Assembly (NCBI GenBank): GCA_016201695.1
Contig: JACQCK010000007.1
Location: forward strand, 1-36,063
Reading direction: 5' to 3'
DNA from: Candidatus Roizmanbacteria bacterium
GTDB lineage: Bacteria > Patescibacteriota > Microgenomatia > UBA1406 > GWC2-37-13
DNA length: 36,063 nucleotides
Each line of letters starts with the position of its first letter. Position 1 is the stretch's first letter. Of the stretch, positions 16,147-22,878 are shown piece by piece. The translations under genes were made by a program, and so were the position numbers. Under the pieces are notes generated by a model. That model searched no databases and was not told where the DNA came from. It saw only the letters and a list, made by a program, of their open reading frames with translations.

Positions 16147-16482
16147 TTATTTTGTCAAGGCATGAAGAACCGAGTTGACGATTGATAGTACTAAACTGAA
16201 AAGCAGTGCCGCAAGAAACCCGTCGACGGCAAAGCCGCGGACTAGAGAACTGACGAAAAGAATAATCAGTGCATTTATCACAAAAGTGAATAAGCCTAAG
16301 GTCAGTAGAGTTATGGGCAAGGTCAGAATGGTTAATATTGGCTTGACAATGGCGTTGACGACGCCTAAAACTATCGCGACTGTTAGCGCCGACAAAAAAT
16401 TATCCACCCGCACTCCGGGTAAAAGATATGAAGTAATGAATACGGCTAGAGCGGAAAGTAACAGATTGGCAATCATTACCAT
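16147..16482 (-). CDS. Phage holin family 4_2 / DUF360-like membrane protein
   Basis: The 111-residue protein consists of four hydrophobic helices with LPGVRVDNFLSAL, VVNAIVKPILTILTLPIT, TFVINALIILF and GFLAALLFSLVLSIVNS, which is the pattern of the Phage_holin_4_2 superfamily. These are common chromosomal membrane proteins, and the holin name does not prove a lytic role. The start ATG (16480-16482) is supported by a promoter (TTGATT, 17 bases, TACCAT) whose -10 box ends six bases upstream. An 18-base palindrome covers both. Confidence 0.85.
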   Translation of the reverse strand: MVMIANLLLSALAVFITSYLLPGVRVDNFLSALTVAIVLGVVNAIVKPILTILTLPITLLTLGLFTFVINALIILFVSSLVRGFAVDGFLAALLFSLVLSIVNSVLHALTK

Positions 16483-16494
16483 GTGAACATGGTA
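16477..16494. repeat. 18-base palindrome over -10 box and start codon
   Basis: TACCATGT, GA, ACATGGTA form perfect 8-base arms around a 2-base centre. The palindrome covers the holin-like ATG and, on its other arm, that gene's -10 box. It is placed like an operator and could also fold at the 5' end of the mRNA. Confidence 0.55.
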
Positions 16495-16517
16495 CTGTTT
16501 CTCGTGACAAAAATCAA
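16489..16517 (-). promoter_or_regulatory. Promoter of the holin-like gene
   Basis: On the minus strand TTGATT (16517-16512), 17 bases, TACCAT (16494-16489), then six bases to the ATG. Confidence 0.5.
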
Positions 16518-16533
16518 TCTTTTCGGGTACAAT
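16504..16533 (+). promoter_or_regulatory. Promoter of the PAP2 gene
   Basis: GTGACA at 16504-16509, 18 bases, TACAAT at 16528-16533, then six bases to the ATG at 16540. It overlaps the divergent holin-like promoter. Confidence 0.6.
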
Positions 16534-16539
16534 AAGAGC

Positions 16540-17166
16540 ATGAAAGGCAAGGCCATTTTTTTTTGGCTCGGAACACTTTTCGTCGCGTTATTTATTTTTT
16601 TCTCAATTTATGTAAGGAAGGTCGGACTTCGTCAATTTGATTTTAATACTACCGTCAAAATCCAGAATCACACTCCCCGCTCGCTAGACACCGCACTGTC
16701 CTATTTCAGTTTGACGGGCAGTTTTGAATTGTTAGGACTTCTCCTTTTTTTATTCTTGGCCCTAAAACGGCGATTAAAACCGTTTGTTATCATTATAATT
16801 TTTGTCATCGCCCACGCAATCGAACTCATCGGTAAACTATTCTTAAAACACCCCGGGCCCCCTTTTATGTTTTTCCGCTACGACCTTCCTTTTTTGTTTC
16901 CCAGCGCCTATGTCCAGACCGGATCATCCTACCCCTCGGGACATAGTTTTCGGACTGTTTTTGTTTCATTTCTTTTTTTGTATTTTATTTCAAAGGAAAA
17001 ATGGAAACCAACGGCTAAAGTTATTACCTCTTCTCTTCTTATTATTTTTGATCTGATCATGCTCTATTCGCGGATCAGCCTCGGGGAACACTGGGCCACA
17101 GACGTTATTGGCGGCACTGTTTTGGCCGTTGGCCTTGGCTTTTTTTCGTTTCTGTTTATGCAGTAA
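16540..17166 (+). CDS. PAP2 superfamily membrane phosphatase
   Basis: The ATG at 16540 is chosen because a TACAAT box ends six bases before it and the first membrane helix follows directly. An upstream in-frame GTG at 16483 would lie inside the promoter. The 208-residue protein has several helices and the PAP2 motifs: a first motif near residues 99-107 in which the usual RP is HP (KLFLKHPGPP), PSGH (132-135), and SRISLGEHWATD with catalytic His184 and Asp188. Such enzymes dephosphorylate lipid phosphates such as undecaprenyl diphosphate or phosphatidic acid on the outer face. The 3' end overlaps the convergent wHTH gene by 11 bases. Confidence 0.88.
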   Translation: MKGKAIFFWLGTLFVALFIFFSIYVRKVGLRQFDFNTTVKIQNHTPRSLDTALSYFSLTGSFELLGLLLFLFLALKRRLKPFVIIIIFVIAHAIELIGKLFLKHPGPPFMFFRYDLPFLFPSAYVQTGSSYPSGHSFRTVFVSFLFLYFISKEKWKPTAKVITSSLLIIFDLIMLYSRISLGEHWATDVIGGTVLAVGLGFFSFLFMQ

Positions 17167-17461
17167 TGTCTTCCCAGTAGCATTTGCCGTAGCCGGCCGC
17201 CTCAAGTTGATCGAGAAGTTTGTCCGCATGATTCGCGTCAATGCCAAATTCTTTTTGCAAAAAAGCGCAGGTCATCACCTCATACTTAGCCAGTAGTCCA
17301 AGAGTCTTTTCCAGATAAGGATCTTTTTTTACGTCTCTAACCGTCGGATTTTTGCTTTGAGTCACGGTGATCGATTTCGCTGGTTCGCCTTTTTCAATCT
17401 CTTTCAAACGGCCGTCAATCGCGTCGAGTTTGTTAAGAATTGTTTTTAAAAGATTATCCAT
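17156..17461 (-). CDS. Small winged-helix protein, FtsK-gamma-like C terminus
   Basis: The 101-residue protein has an N-terminal helix (LLKTILNKLDAIDGRLKEIE) that may be a short coiled coil, a polar linker, and a C-terminal winged-helix region (LLAKYEVMTCAFLQKEFG, then HADKLLDQLEAAGYG). The LLDQLEAAG turn recalls the gamma DNA-binding domain of FtsK, though no ATPase is attached. A DNA-binding role is inferred. TATAAT at 17470-17475 ends eight bases before the ATG. Confidence 0.65.
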   Translation of the reverse strand: MDNLLKTILNKLDAIDGRLKEIEKGEPAKSITVTQSKNPTVRDVKKDPYLEKTLGLLAKYEVMTCAFLQKEFGIDANHADKLLDQLEAAGYGKCYWEDITA

Positions 17462-17621
17462 TGAAGGAAATTATATCAAATCTTAACGCCAAGGACAAAA
17501 TTAGGCATCACTTAGAAAAGTGATACTATGCTGAACAACATCGCTTATCATAAAAAACGAATTATTTGCGGCTGGAATAAATGATAAGATAAATAAAGTA
17601 ATAGAACCATGATAATAAAAC

Positions 17622-17640
17622 TCTCGATATGTTACCGAGA
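17622..17640 (-). terminator. Weak hairpin downstream of the DUF378 gene
   Basis: TCTCG and CGAGA pair around a 9-base loop, followed on the minus strand by GTTTTATTAT. The stem is only five pairs, so it is a weak candidate. In the rest of the gap 17462-17675 I see only a short hairpin near 17510-17525 and no credible gene. Confidence 0.3.
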
Positions 17641-17675
17641 TTTTATCAAAACAATCTTACCCGCCTCCTCAATTT

Positions 17676-17894
17676 CTAGGACATCTTCATCTTTGAACAA
17701 ATTTTGCAGTCATCTTTGTGAGTGAATAAGAGATATACTGCTGAAGCGCCAACTAATATATAAACTAGTTTTTCAACCATCGGCCATGAGCCGACGAGCG
17801 CCGTAACTAAATTAAAATTGAATAAGCCGACCAGTCCCCAATTGAGAGCGCCAATAAGCGTCAAAGGAAAAGTAACCATGTGAAGACCTTTCAT
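17676..17894 (-). CDS. DUF378 (YuzA-like) membrane protein
   Basis: The 72-residue protein has two membrane helices with the conserved LIGALNWGLVGLFNFNLV and a second helix KLVYILVGASAVYLL, the DUF378 pattern. It ends in a short Cys-containing tail (DDCKICSK) that could bind a metal. Function of the family is unknown. Unlike most first genes in the window it has a true leader and a strong Shine-Dalgarno (AAGGAGGTGAGG) six to ten bases before the ATG. Confidence 0.85.
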   Translation of the reverse strand: MKGLHMVTFPLTLIGALNWGLVGLFNFNLVTALVGSWPMVEKLVYILVGASAVYLLFTHKDDCKICSKMKMS

Positions 17895-17932
17895 TTTTCC
17901 TCACCTCCTTCAAAAAAAACTATCATTGTTTA

Positions 17933-17962
17933 AATGTAGCAGACTTTATATGAAAGTGTCAA
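17933..17962 (-). promoter_or_regulatory. Promoter of the DUF378 gene
   Basis: TTGACA (17962-17957), 18 bases, TACATT (17938-17933) on the minus strand. The predicted leader is about 30 bases and carries the strong ribosome site. The -35 box overlaps the stop of the zinc-ribbon gene. Confidence 0.65.
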
Positions 17963-18195
17963 GAAATCGTTGTCTTTTTGTTTTTTCTCGCGCGGGCGCG
18001 CTCTTCGCTTCTCGACTTCATCGCCAGACGTTTGTCGGTTTGGCGTTTGTTATCGATATCGACCTTTCTTTGGCATTCCGGATTGGGACAGCTGGTTTCG
18101 ATATTGGTGACAGTCGAATTACCTATTTTTTCAAAGGAAGTTCTGATGACTATTCGGTTAGTGCCGCAGCGCATACAGGGATTTTTGTGTGTCAT
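17959..18195 (-). CDS. Zinc-ribbon protein, small
   Basis: The 78-residue protein has CMRC (Cys7, Cys10) and CPNPEC (Cys36, Cys41), which can bind one zinc. A highly charged C terminus follows (RSEERARARKNKK). It is probably a nucleic-acid-associated cytoplasmic protein, with the exact role unknown. The assignment rests on the paired Cys motifs, the strong upstream promoter and the lack of any better frame. Confidence 0.7.
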   Translation of the reverse strand: MTHKNPCMRCGTNRIVIRTSFEKIGNSTVTNIETSCPNPECQRKVDIDNKRQTDKRLAMKSRSEERARARKNKKTTIS

Positions 18196-18223
18196 AAACA
18201 GAGTTATCGTATCTTACTGCAGT

Positions 18224-18252
18224 AGTATACTCAAATCTCTACCTGAAGTCAA
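18224..18252 (-). promoter_or_regulatory. Promoter of the zinc-ribbon gene
   Basis: TTGACT (18252-18247), exactly 17 bases, TATACT (18229-18224). The predicted leader is about 22 bases, without a clear Shine-Dalgarno. Confidence 0.65.
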
Positions 18253-18358
18253 AAGTTATGGTTGGTAAAACGTCATTATAGAATGATCGTATTAAAATCA
18301 GATATAATAATTGTCCAAACTGTCACAAAAAATATCAAGTACAGCAGATGCTCTGATT

Positions 18359-18364
18359 TACAAT
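18359..18364 (+). promoter_or_regulatory. -10 box of the MFS gene
   Basis: TACAAT with seven bases to the ATG at 18372. The -35 region is poor. Confidence 0.4.
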
Positions 18365-18371
18365 AGACAGT

Positions 18372-19547
18372 ATGAACAGAATAAAAAAATACTTTACCGG
18401 AATTTCGAGAGACGTCTACTTTCTGACTTTGGCGTCTTTTTTTGGCGATATTTCAACGGAAATGCTGTACCCGGTCCTGCCGATTTTCCTCACCCAAACG
18501 CTCAAAGCCGGCGGCGGTGTCGTTGGAATTGTTGAAGGAGTAGCCGAAGCGACAAAAAATATCATTCAGGGTTTCTCGGGATATCTTTCCGATAAATTTC
18601 AAAGAAGAAAAACGATCGCGCTTATCGGATTCGCTTTTTCAGCCATCGCCAAACCGCTGATTGGAGTTGCCACCGTTTGGCAAGGGGTTTTAGGCGCCCG
18701 TTTTTTGGATCGGCTTGGTTCGGGATCGCGTTCCGCGCCCCGCGACGCTCTTATTGCTTCTTCCGTCAGGCAGGAATATCGGGGAAAAGCTTTTGGATTG
18801 GAAGGAGTCGGCGACAACTTAGGCGCGTTTTTAGGCCCGCTAATTGCCATACTACTCTTTTTTTTACTCCACATTAATATCCGGCATCTTTTCTACCTGG
18901 CGATCATTCCCGGACTGATGGCGGTATTGATGGTGGCCATGGTCACTGAAAGAAGGCCTGCAGCGCAGGCAAAAGCAGCGGTTGATCTTCGCCTCACTCG
19001 GTTTCCTAAAACTTATTGGAAGTATCTGGCAGTAACCGGAATTTTCGGCATCGGCAACTCGAGTAATTTGTTTCTTATCCTTCAGATAAAAAATGCCGGC
19101 GCGTCTTTGGAAATAACGATTTTTATTTACGCTTTTTATAATCTCGTCGCCGCTCTTATCTCCTATCCTTCGGGCTTCTGGTCTGATAAATTCGGCCGAA
19201 AACCGATGCTGCTTGTGTCTTTTATCATTTTTTTGATTTCTTATCTGGGCTTTGCCCTCACCAGAAATATTTTTCTTATCGGTATACTCTTTATTTTCTA
19301 CGGTCTCTATCAGGGAATTTTCCGGACGGTCGGAAAATCATTTGCCACCGATCTTACGCCGCCGGAACTGCGGGCAAGCGGAGTCGGCTGGTATTCGACC
19401 GTTGTTGGCCTGTCGGCTTTGGTCGCAAGCATTATCGCCGGCCAGTTGTGGGATAAAGTAAGTCATCCGGCCGTTTTTCTCTATGGCGTCGCCTTTTCAC
19501 TCATTGGCCTTCTTGCCTTTGTTATTTTCATTCCCAACAACAAGTAG
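18372..19547 (+). CDS. MFS transporter
   Basis: The 391-residue protein has about 12 membrane helices with two MFS loop motifs: SDKFQRRKT between helices 2 and 3, and SDKFGRKPM in the second half. DRLGSGSRSAPRDALI and GVGDNLGAFLGPL also fit a large bacterial MFS group often labelled drug or unknown-substrate transporter. The substrate cannot be told from sequence. The ATG follows a TACAAT box by seven bases. The last 51 bases overlap the convergent GIY-YIG gene. It ends in TAG. Confidence 0.9.
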   Translation: MNRIKKYFTGISRDVYFLTLASFFGDISTEMLYPVLPIFLTQTLKAGGGVVGIVEGVAEATKNIIQGFSGYLSDKFQRRKTIALIGFAFSAIAKPLIGVATVWQGVLGARFLDRLGSGSRSAPRDALIASSVRQEYRGKAFGLEGVGDNLGAFLGPLIAILLFFLLHINIRHLFYLAIIPGLMAVLMVAMVTERRPAAQAKAAVDLRLTRFPKTYWKYLAVTGIFGIGNSSNLFLILQIKNAGASLEITIFIYAFYNLVAALISYPSGFWSDKFGRKPMLLVSFIIFLISYLGFALTRNIFLIGILFIFYGLYQGIFRTVGKSFATDLTPPELRASGVGWYSTVVGLSALVASIIAGQLWDKVSHPAVFLYGVAFSLIGLLAFVIFIPNNK

Positions 19548-19793
19548 TTCTTTTTTAAATTTAGACCACTTTTTTACTTCGCGCTCCCGTCTAATTGCCA
19601 GCCGCAAAGTCGAATATTTTTCAAAATATACAAGTTCTACCGGCCGGCGAAATTTGGTATAGCGGGCCGATTTGGTGGGGTGAGAATTGTGTTCATGCAT
19701 CCGCCGTTTTAAGTTATTGGTCTGTCCGCAATAGAAAGAGCTATCCGAACAGCGGACAATATAAAAATAAAAAGTATCGCCCATTTGCTTCAC
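19497..19793 (-). CDS. GIY-YIG domain protein (UPF0213/YhbQ-like)
   Basis: The 98-residue protein is a stand-alone GIY-YIG domain. It has FYIVRCSDSSFYCGQT (the GIY and YIG strands), NNLKRRMHEHN with the conserved Arg, KSARYTKFRRPVELVYFE, and a Glu/Arg-rich helix (AIRREREVKKW). Such small proteins are common in bacteria and their nuclease role is mostly unproven. I prefer the GTG start at 19793 because a TAAAAT box ends exactly six bases upstream. The ATG at 19784 is the alternative. Confidence 0.88.
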   Translation of the reverse strand: MKQMGDTFYFYIVRCSDSSFYCGQTNNLKRRMHEHNSHPTKSARYTKFRRPVELVYFEKYSTLRLAIRREREVKKWSKFKKELLVVGNENNKGKKANE

Positions 19794-19828
19794 TAAGGAA
19801 TTTTAACATTAACTTGCTCCCCATAAAG

Positions 19829-19834
19829 TATAAT
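19829..19834 (+). promoter_or_regulatory. -10 box of the transglutaminase-like gene
   Basis: TATAAT with exactly six bases to the ATG at 19841. This decides the start over upstream in-frame codons. Confidence 0.6.
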
Positions 19835-19840
19835 CAGTCT

Positions 19841-20788
19841 ATGATCGGCGGGGAAGAAAATCCTACGGCTAACCGGCCGAAAATCGAATTTGCCAAACTT
19901 GACGATGACAGATCTCATTTCAGTTTTACCCAACTTAATCTTGCGGCAAAGTCGGGTGCCTTGGCTATACCGCTTAACTTAAGAAAAGTTCCCATCGATG
20001 AAATAACCGCCCAGTCGAAGATTGACGGATACGTTGCCATCGGCGAAAGTAAACAGTTGGAGGAATTAAAGTTAAAGGCCGCCGGCCTGACCGGTCTACC
20101 GCTCGAGTCAAGACTTGAAGAGCTGATGGAGTTGACAAGATCGGCGCTTAAATATTTCGGGAAAGCGGCAAAAAAAGAACTAAAAGACAGTAATCCGGAC
20201 GAATTTGATTGGCTCGATGCAAATATTACCGCCAAGTCTGACTACAAAGCCACTTTGACTCAAGCCCTTGATCATGGTTACGGCATCTGTGGCCATTTTA
20301 CTGCCTTATATGCCTTACTCGCCCAACAGGCAGGCCTCGATGTTGTTGTTAACCACTGTGCTGCAGACATGGTTCCGGTAAACATCACCCGGTCTGATAA
20401 TCACTTACCATTATTCAAAGAGGTCCCGGTGGGAGAAAAGGTTGGAGCTCATATGTTTTTAGAAATACTGACAGATAATCGCGCGATTCCAGTTGATCCG
20501 GCGACAAATTTAATCGGTTTGAATAGTGAGGGACTGCAAATGTTTCGACAAGCACAGTACGGTGACGTTCAACTGGCTTATGGACAAAACGAAGTAAATT
20601 TACAACCCCCTACCTTATTTGTCAATATTAGCGCTCACGTCCCTGCCGGAAATTTAACGCATCAAGGGAATCTTAAAATTCAAAATCTTACGGAAACCGA
20701 TTTTGCCGGACCGTTTTCTTTCGATATGGAAATGAACAATATGAGGGCCCAAAACGGCGGATTGACAATCCTCGGCCTGGCTCAATAA
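19841..20788 (+). CDS. Transglutaminase-like cysteine protease-fold protein
   Basis: The 315-residue protein has the core of the transglutaminase fold with a complete Cys-His-Asp triad in the right order: Cys150 in GYGICGHFTALY, His204 in GAHMFLEIL, and Asp219 in AIPVDPATN. The N-terminal part (residues 1-120) is unassigned. No signal peptide is seen, so it is probably cytoplasmic. Bacterial members are often peptidases or amidases, and the substrate is unknown here. The frame is open upstream to 19595, but the TATAAT box fixes the start at 19841. After its stop begins a 690-base stretch with the attenuator and a broken gene. Confidence 0.75.
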   Translation: MIGGEENPTANRPKIEFAKLDDDRSHFSFTQLNLAAKSGALAIPLNLRKVPIDEITAQSKIDGYVAIGESKQLEELKLKAAGLTGLPLESRLEELMELTRSALKYFGKAAKKELKDSNPDEFDWLDANITAKSDYKATLTQALDHGYGICGHFTALYALLAQQAGLDVVVNHCAADMVPVNITRSDNHLPLFKEVPVGEKVGAHMFLEILTDNRAIPVDPATNLIGLNSEGLQMFRQAQYGDVQLAYGQNEVNLQPPTLFVNISAHVPAGNLTHQGNLKIQNLTETDFAGPFSFDMEMNNMRAQNGGLTILGLAQ

Positions 20789-20900
20789 ATCCGCGCTTAA
20801 CGCCTCTCTCGGTTGTAATCATTGAAAAATCAACCGGATGAATTGGAAGTTTTGTCTACTTCGATCCAAGCACGGACTAAACAGAAGTTTTTATAACCGC

Positions 20901-20929
20901 TTGTAAATGTCAAATCACGGTACTATAAT
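20901..20929 (+). promoter_or_regulatory. Promoter of the attenuator leader
   Basis: TTGTAA at 20901-20906, exactly 17 bases, TATAAT at 20924-20929. The predicted start is near 20936, about 125 bases before the terminator ends. Between 20789 and 20900 there is only a short hairpin (CGGTTG/CAACCG near 20810-20840) without a T run. Confidence 0.6.
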
Positions 20930-20969
20930 AATAATCGTGAACGGCTATATAATTATAACCTCAAAACCA

Positions 20970-21008
20970 ATGATGATGCTTACCGGCCAACGGGAGGTTA
21001 TAGTGTGA
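20970..21008 (+). other. Possible 12-codon leader peptide in the attenuator
   Basis: Three ATG codons in a row open a frame reading MMMLTGQREVIV and ending in TGA at 21006-21008. It lies in the loop and the 3' arm of the first hairpin and in the 5' arm of the antiterminator, so ribosomes on it would affect folding. No Shine-Dalgarno is visible and there is no obvious run of one regulatory amino acid. Confidence 0.3.
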
Positions 21009-21035
21009 TATAGCTCATAATAAATACACTATACG

Positions 21036-21060
21036 ACCTCCCGAAAGGGAGGTTTTTTTT
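21036..21060 (+). terminator. Intrinsic terminator of the attenuator
   Basis: A seven-pair stem ACCTCCC/GGGAGGT closed by a GAAA tetraloop and followed by eight T residues (21053-21060). It lies 29 bases before the next ATG, so it controls rather than merely ends transcription. Confidence 0.85.
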
Positions 21061-21089
21061 AGCGTAAATTTGATCGGAGGTGATCACTA

Positions 21090-21441
21090 ATGATCGATCG
21101 AATAAAACAACTTAATTTTCTTACTCTTGCTTCCAATATCGGTTTAGTTACTTTGGGGGAGTGGGTTTTTATACGTTATTCGCCGCCATCACTCACGGAA
21201 GCAAAACATACGGACCGAAGAACAATCACTACCGATCATAAAAAAGACTGATCTGGGTTATGGGACAAGAACAGTTATCCAAACTCTATTTGGTAGGAAT
21301 AAAGGCGGAAGAATTGTTACCGAATCGCATACTGTTCTTACTCATAAGTTGGCTGACCCTAATTATAGAAGAACCACGCAGTCATTACGCCCTGGCAGAA
21401 AAATAACATTGACTGACGGTAGTACAGCTGAAGGCGAATAA
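21090..21441 (+). pseudogene. Small gene behind the attenuator, apparently frameshifted
   Basis: The ATG at 21090 has a perfect GGAGGTGA ribosome site (21076-21083). Its frame gives 53 residues (MIDRIKQLNFLTLASNIG, then LVTLGEWVF) and stops at 21251. After the T run near 21165 the next frame reads more naturally (YTLFAAITHGSKTYGPKNNH). From about 21241 a third frame is protein-like up to TAA at 21439 (KKTDLGYGTRTVIQTLFG, GGRIVTESHTVLTHKL, LRPGRKITLTDG). Two one-base insertions would join all three into one protein of about 117 residues with a hydrophobic start and a basic end. I do not recognise the family. If the frames are real as given, only the 53-residue peptide is made. Confidence 0.4.
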
Positions 21442-21477
21442 CAGCTGTTACAGTAAATTATAAATTAATTATTTAGT

Positions 21478-21858
21478 ATGAAAACAAACTGTCTTTCGGT
21501 TGAGGTTGTGAATATCGATCATAAATTATCCTTATTTAACGACTATTGGAGCCCGAAAATAGTCGGCCGGCTTAACGATCATAAAGTGCAGTTGGCTAAA
21601 CTCAAAGGCGAATTTGTCTGGCATCATCATGACAACGAGGATGAGTTATTTTTGGTAATTAAGGGAAAACTCATCATCCATTTTAGCGACCGGACTATTG
21701 TCGTTAATGAAGGAGAACTGGTAGTCATTCCTCACCCGGTTGAGCACAAGCCGGAGGCGCCGGAAGAAGTCCATATTTTACTGATTGAACCGGAAAATGT
21801 CTTAAATACCGGCAATATTTCATCAAAACGGACGGTGATAAAACAGGAAAAAATCTAA
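21478..21858 (+). CDS. Cupin domain protein
   Basis: The 126-residue single-domain cupin has FVWHHHDNEDELFLVIKG (first cupin motif, with the metal-binding His cluster and Glu) and GELVVIPHPVEHKPEA (second motif with His). Metal binding is therefore likely, and small cupins of this type act as isomerases, dioxygenases or sugar-binding sensors. No partner gene identifies the substrate. It follows the broken attenuator gene on the same strand after a 36-base gap. Its 3' end overlaps the convergent histidine kinase gene by four bases. Confidence 0.88.
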   Translation: MKTNCLSVEVVNIDHKLSLFNDYWSPKIVGRLNDHKVQLAKLKGEFVWHHHDNEDELFLVIKGKLIIHFSDRTIVVNEGELVVIPHPVEHKPEAPEEVHILLIEPENVLNTGNISSKRTVIKQEKI

Positions 21859-22877
21859 AAAAGCGTGAAGAAATTTTTCTCCAAGGGCAGAGAAATAATA
21901 AAAGCCGATCCTTTCCCGACGGCGCTTTTGACGTGGATCGTCCCTTTATGAAGGGCGATAACCGATTTGCTGATGGCCAACCCCAAACCCGACCCTGACA
22001 CATTGTCTGTCGATGAACCACGGTAAAAACGGGAAAAAATATGGAGCAGGTCCGATTTTTTTATCCCTTGTCCGGTATCCAGAACCGTGATAATGGCGTT
22101 ATTCTTAATTTTGTTGAGGCGGAGCATTATTTTGCCGGCCGCCGGCGTATACTTTACGGCATTCTCAACAATGTTTAAAATTGCCCGGGCCAGTTTATCT
22201 TTGAAGCCTAAGATATGGATATTTTTTTTGATCCTTTGATCTATTTTTATTTTTTTTGACAGTGACATTTTTACGGTGATATCATAAATATCTTCCATAA
22301 GTTCGCTAAGATTTAGTCTAGTCGCGTGCTTTTGTTCGTGGGGCAGTTCGGACCAAGCCAGATCAAGAACGCTGTTTAAAGTTGCCGTGACTTGCTGATT
22401 TTCAATGAGAGCCTCCTCTAATGAACGTCGATAGTCATCGATCGGTCTTTTTTGCGATAAAACAACTTCCAAAGAACTTCGTTGTGTCGAAAGCGGAGTT
22501 TTAAGCTCATGGGCAACATCAAAAATAAACTGTTGTTCCCGCTTGAAGGCTTCGTTCAAACGGTCCAACAGATCATTAAATGTCTTGGCCAATTCACCGA
22601 TCTCATCGCGGCTTTTAATTCCCTTTATATGGGTATCAAGATTACGGCTGGATATATTTTGAATCTGCACGGTCAGACTGGTTAACGGACTGGTCATTTT
22701 CCGAACGATAAAAAACCCTGATGCCGCCAAAAAAAACAGCAGAAGAAAGAATAGTTCGGTACTAAAAGATAACTGCCAGATATGAACTACGGAATAGAAA
22801 AAAACGGCTAAGATCACCAGACTGGTCAGATACCAGATAAGCAGTCGGGTACGCAGAGTCTGTGAACTGTTTTTCAT
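21855..22877 (-). CDS. Sensor histidine kinase
   Basis: The 340-residue protein has two membrane helices (about 13-33 and 41-58) with only a few residues between them, so it lacks an outside sensor domain and probably senses within the membrane or through a partner. A HAMP region follows (RDEIGELAKTFNDLLDRL), then HisKA with HELKTP (phosphoacceptor His123), the N box NIVENAVKYT, DTGQGI and GSGLGLAISKS of the ATPase domain. The start lies one base after the response regulator stop, so the pair is co-transcribed. The gene order places it downstream of the DUF1573-CcdA set. Confidence 0.95.
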   Translation of the reverse strand: MKNSSQTLRTRLLIWYLTSLVILAVFFYSVVHIWQLSFSTELFFLLLFFLAASGFFIVRKMTSPLTSLTVQIQNISSRNLDTHIKGIKSRDEIGELAKTFNDLLDRLNEAFKREQQFIFDVAHELKTPLSTQRSSLEVVLSQKRPIDDYRRSLEEALIENQQVTATLNSVLDLAWSELPHEQKHATRLNLSELMEDIYDITVKMSLSKKIKIDQRIKKNIHILGFKDKLARAILNIVENAVKYTPAAGKIMLRLNKIKNNAIITVLDTGQGIKKSDLLHIFSRFYRGSSTDNVSGSGLGLAISKSVIALHKGTIHVKSAVGKGSAFIISLPLEKNFFTLF

Positions 22878-22878
22878 A

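Larger units (their letters stand above)
20954..21060 (+). promoter_or_regulatory. Transcription attenuator with mutually exclusive hairpins
   Basis: Three structures compete. (1) TATAACCTC (20954-20962) pairs perfectly with GAGGTTATA (20994-21002). (2) CGGGAGGTTATAGTGT (20991-21006) pairs with ACACTATACGACCTCCCG (21026-21043) with only a two-base bulge. (3) ACCTCCC (21036-21042), a GAAA loop and GGGAGGT (21047-21053) make a terminator followed by T residues. Structure 2 uses bases needed by both 1 and 3, so it acts as antiterminator. Structure 1 frees the terminator. This is the logic of a riboswitch or peptide-controlled attenuator. I do not recognise a known riboswitch class. Confidence 0.7.

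Noticed and set aside
16147-16482. Holin-like gene as evidence of a prophage
   Set aside because: No other phage gene is present, and the family is common on bacterial chromosomes.
16483-16539. GTG at 16483 as start of the PAP2 gene
   Set aside because: The stretch holds the promoter and the palindrome, and the ATG at 16540 fits both the -10 spacing and the first membrane helix.
17524-17580. 18-codon plus-strand ORF starting MLNNIAYHKK
   Set aside because: No ribosome site, no promoter at the right distance, and no support beyond an open frame.
20954-21060. T-box leader
   Set aside because: No T-box antiterminator sequence (GGGTGGNACCGCG-like) and no aminoacyl-tRNA synthetase or amino-acid gene follows.
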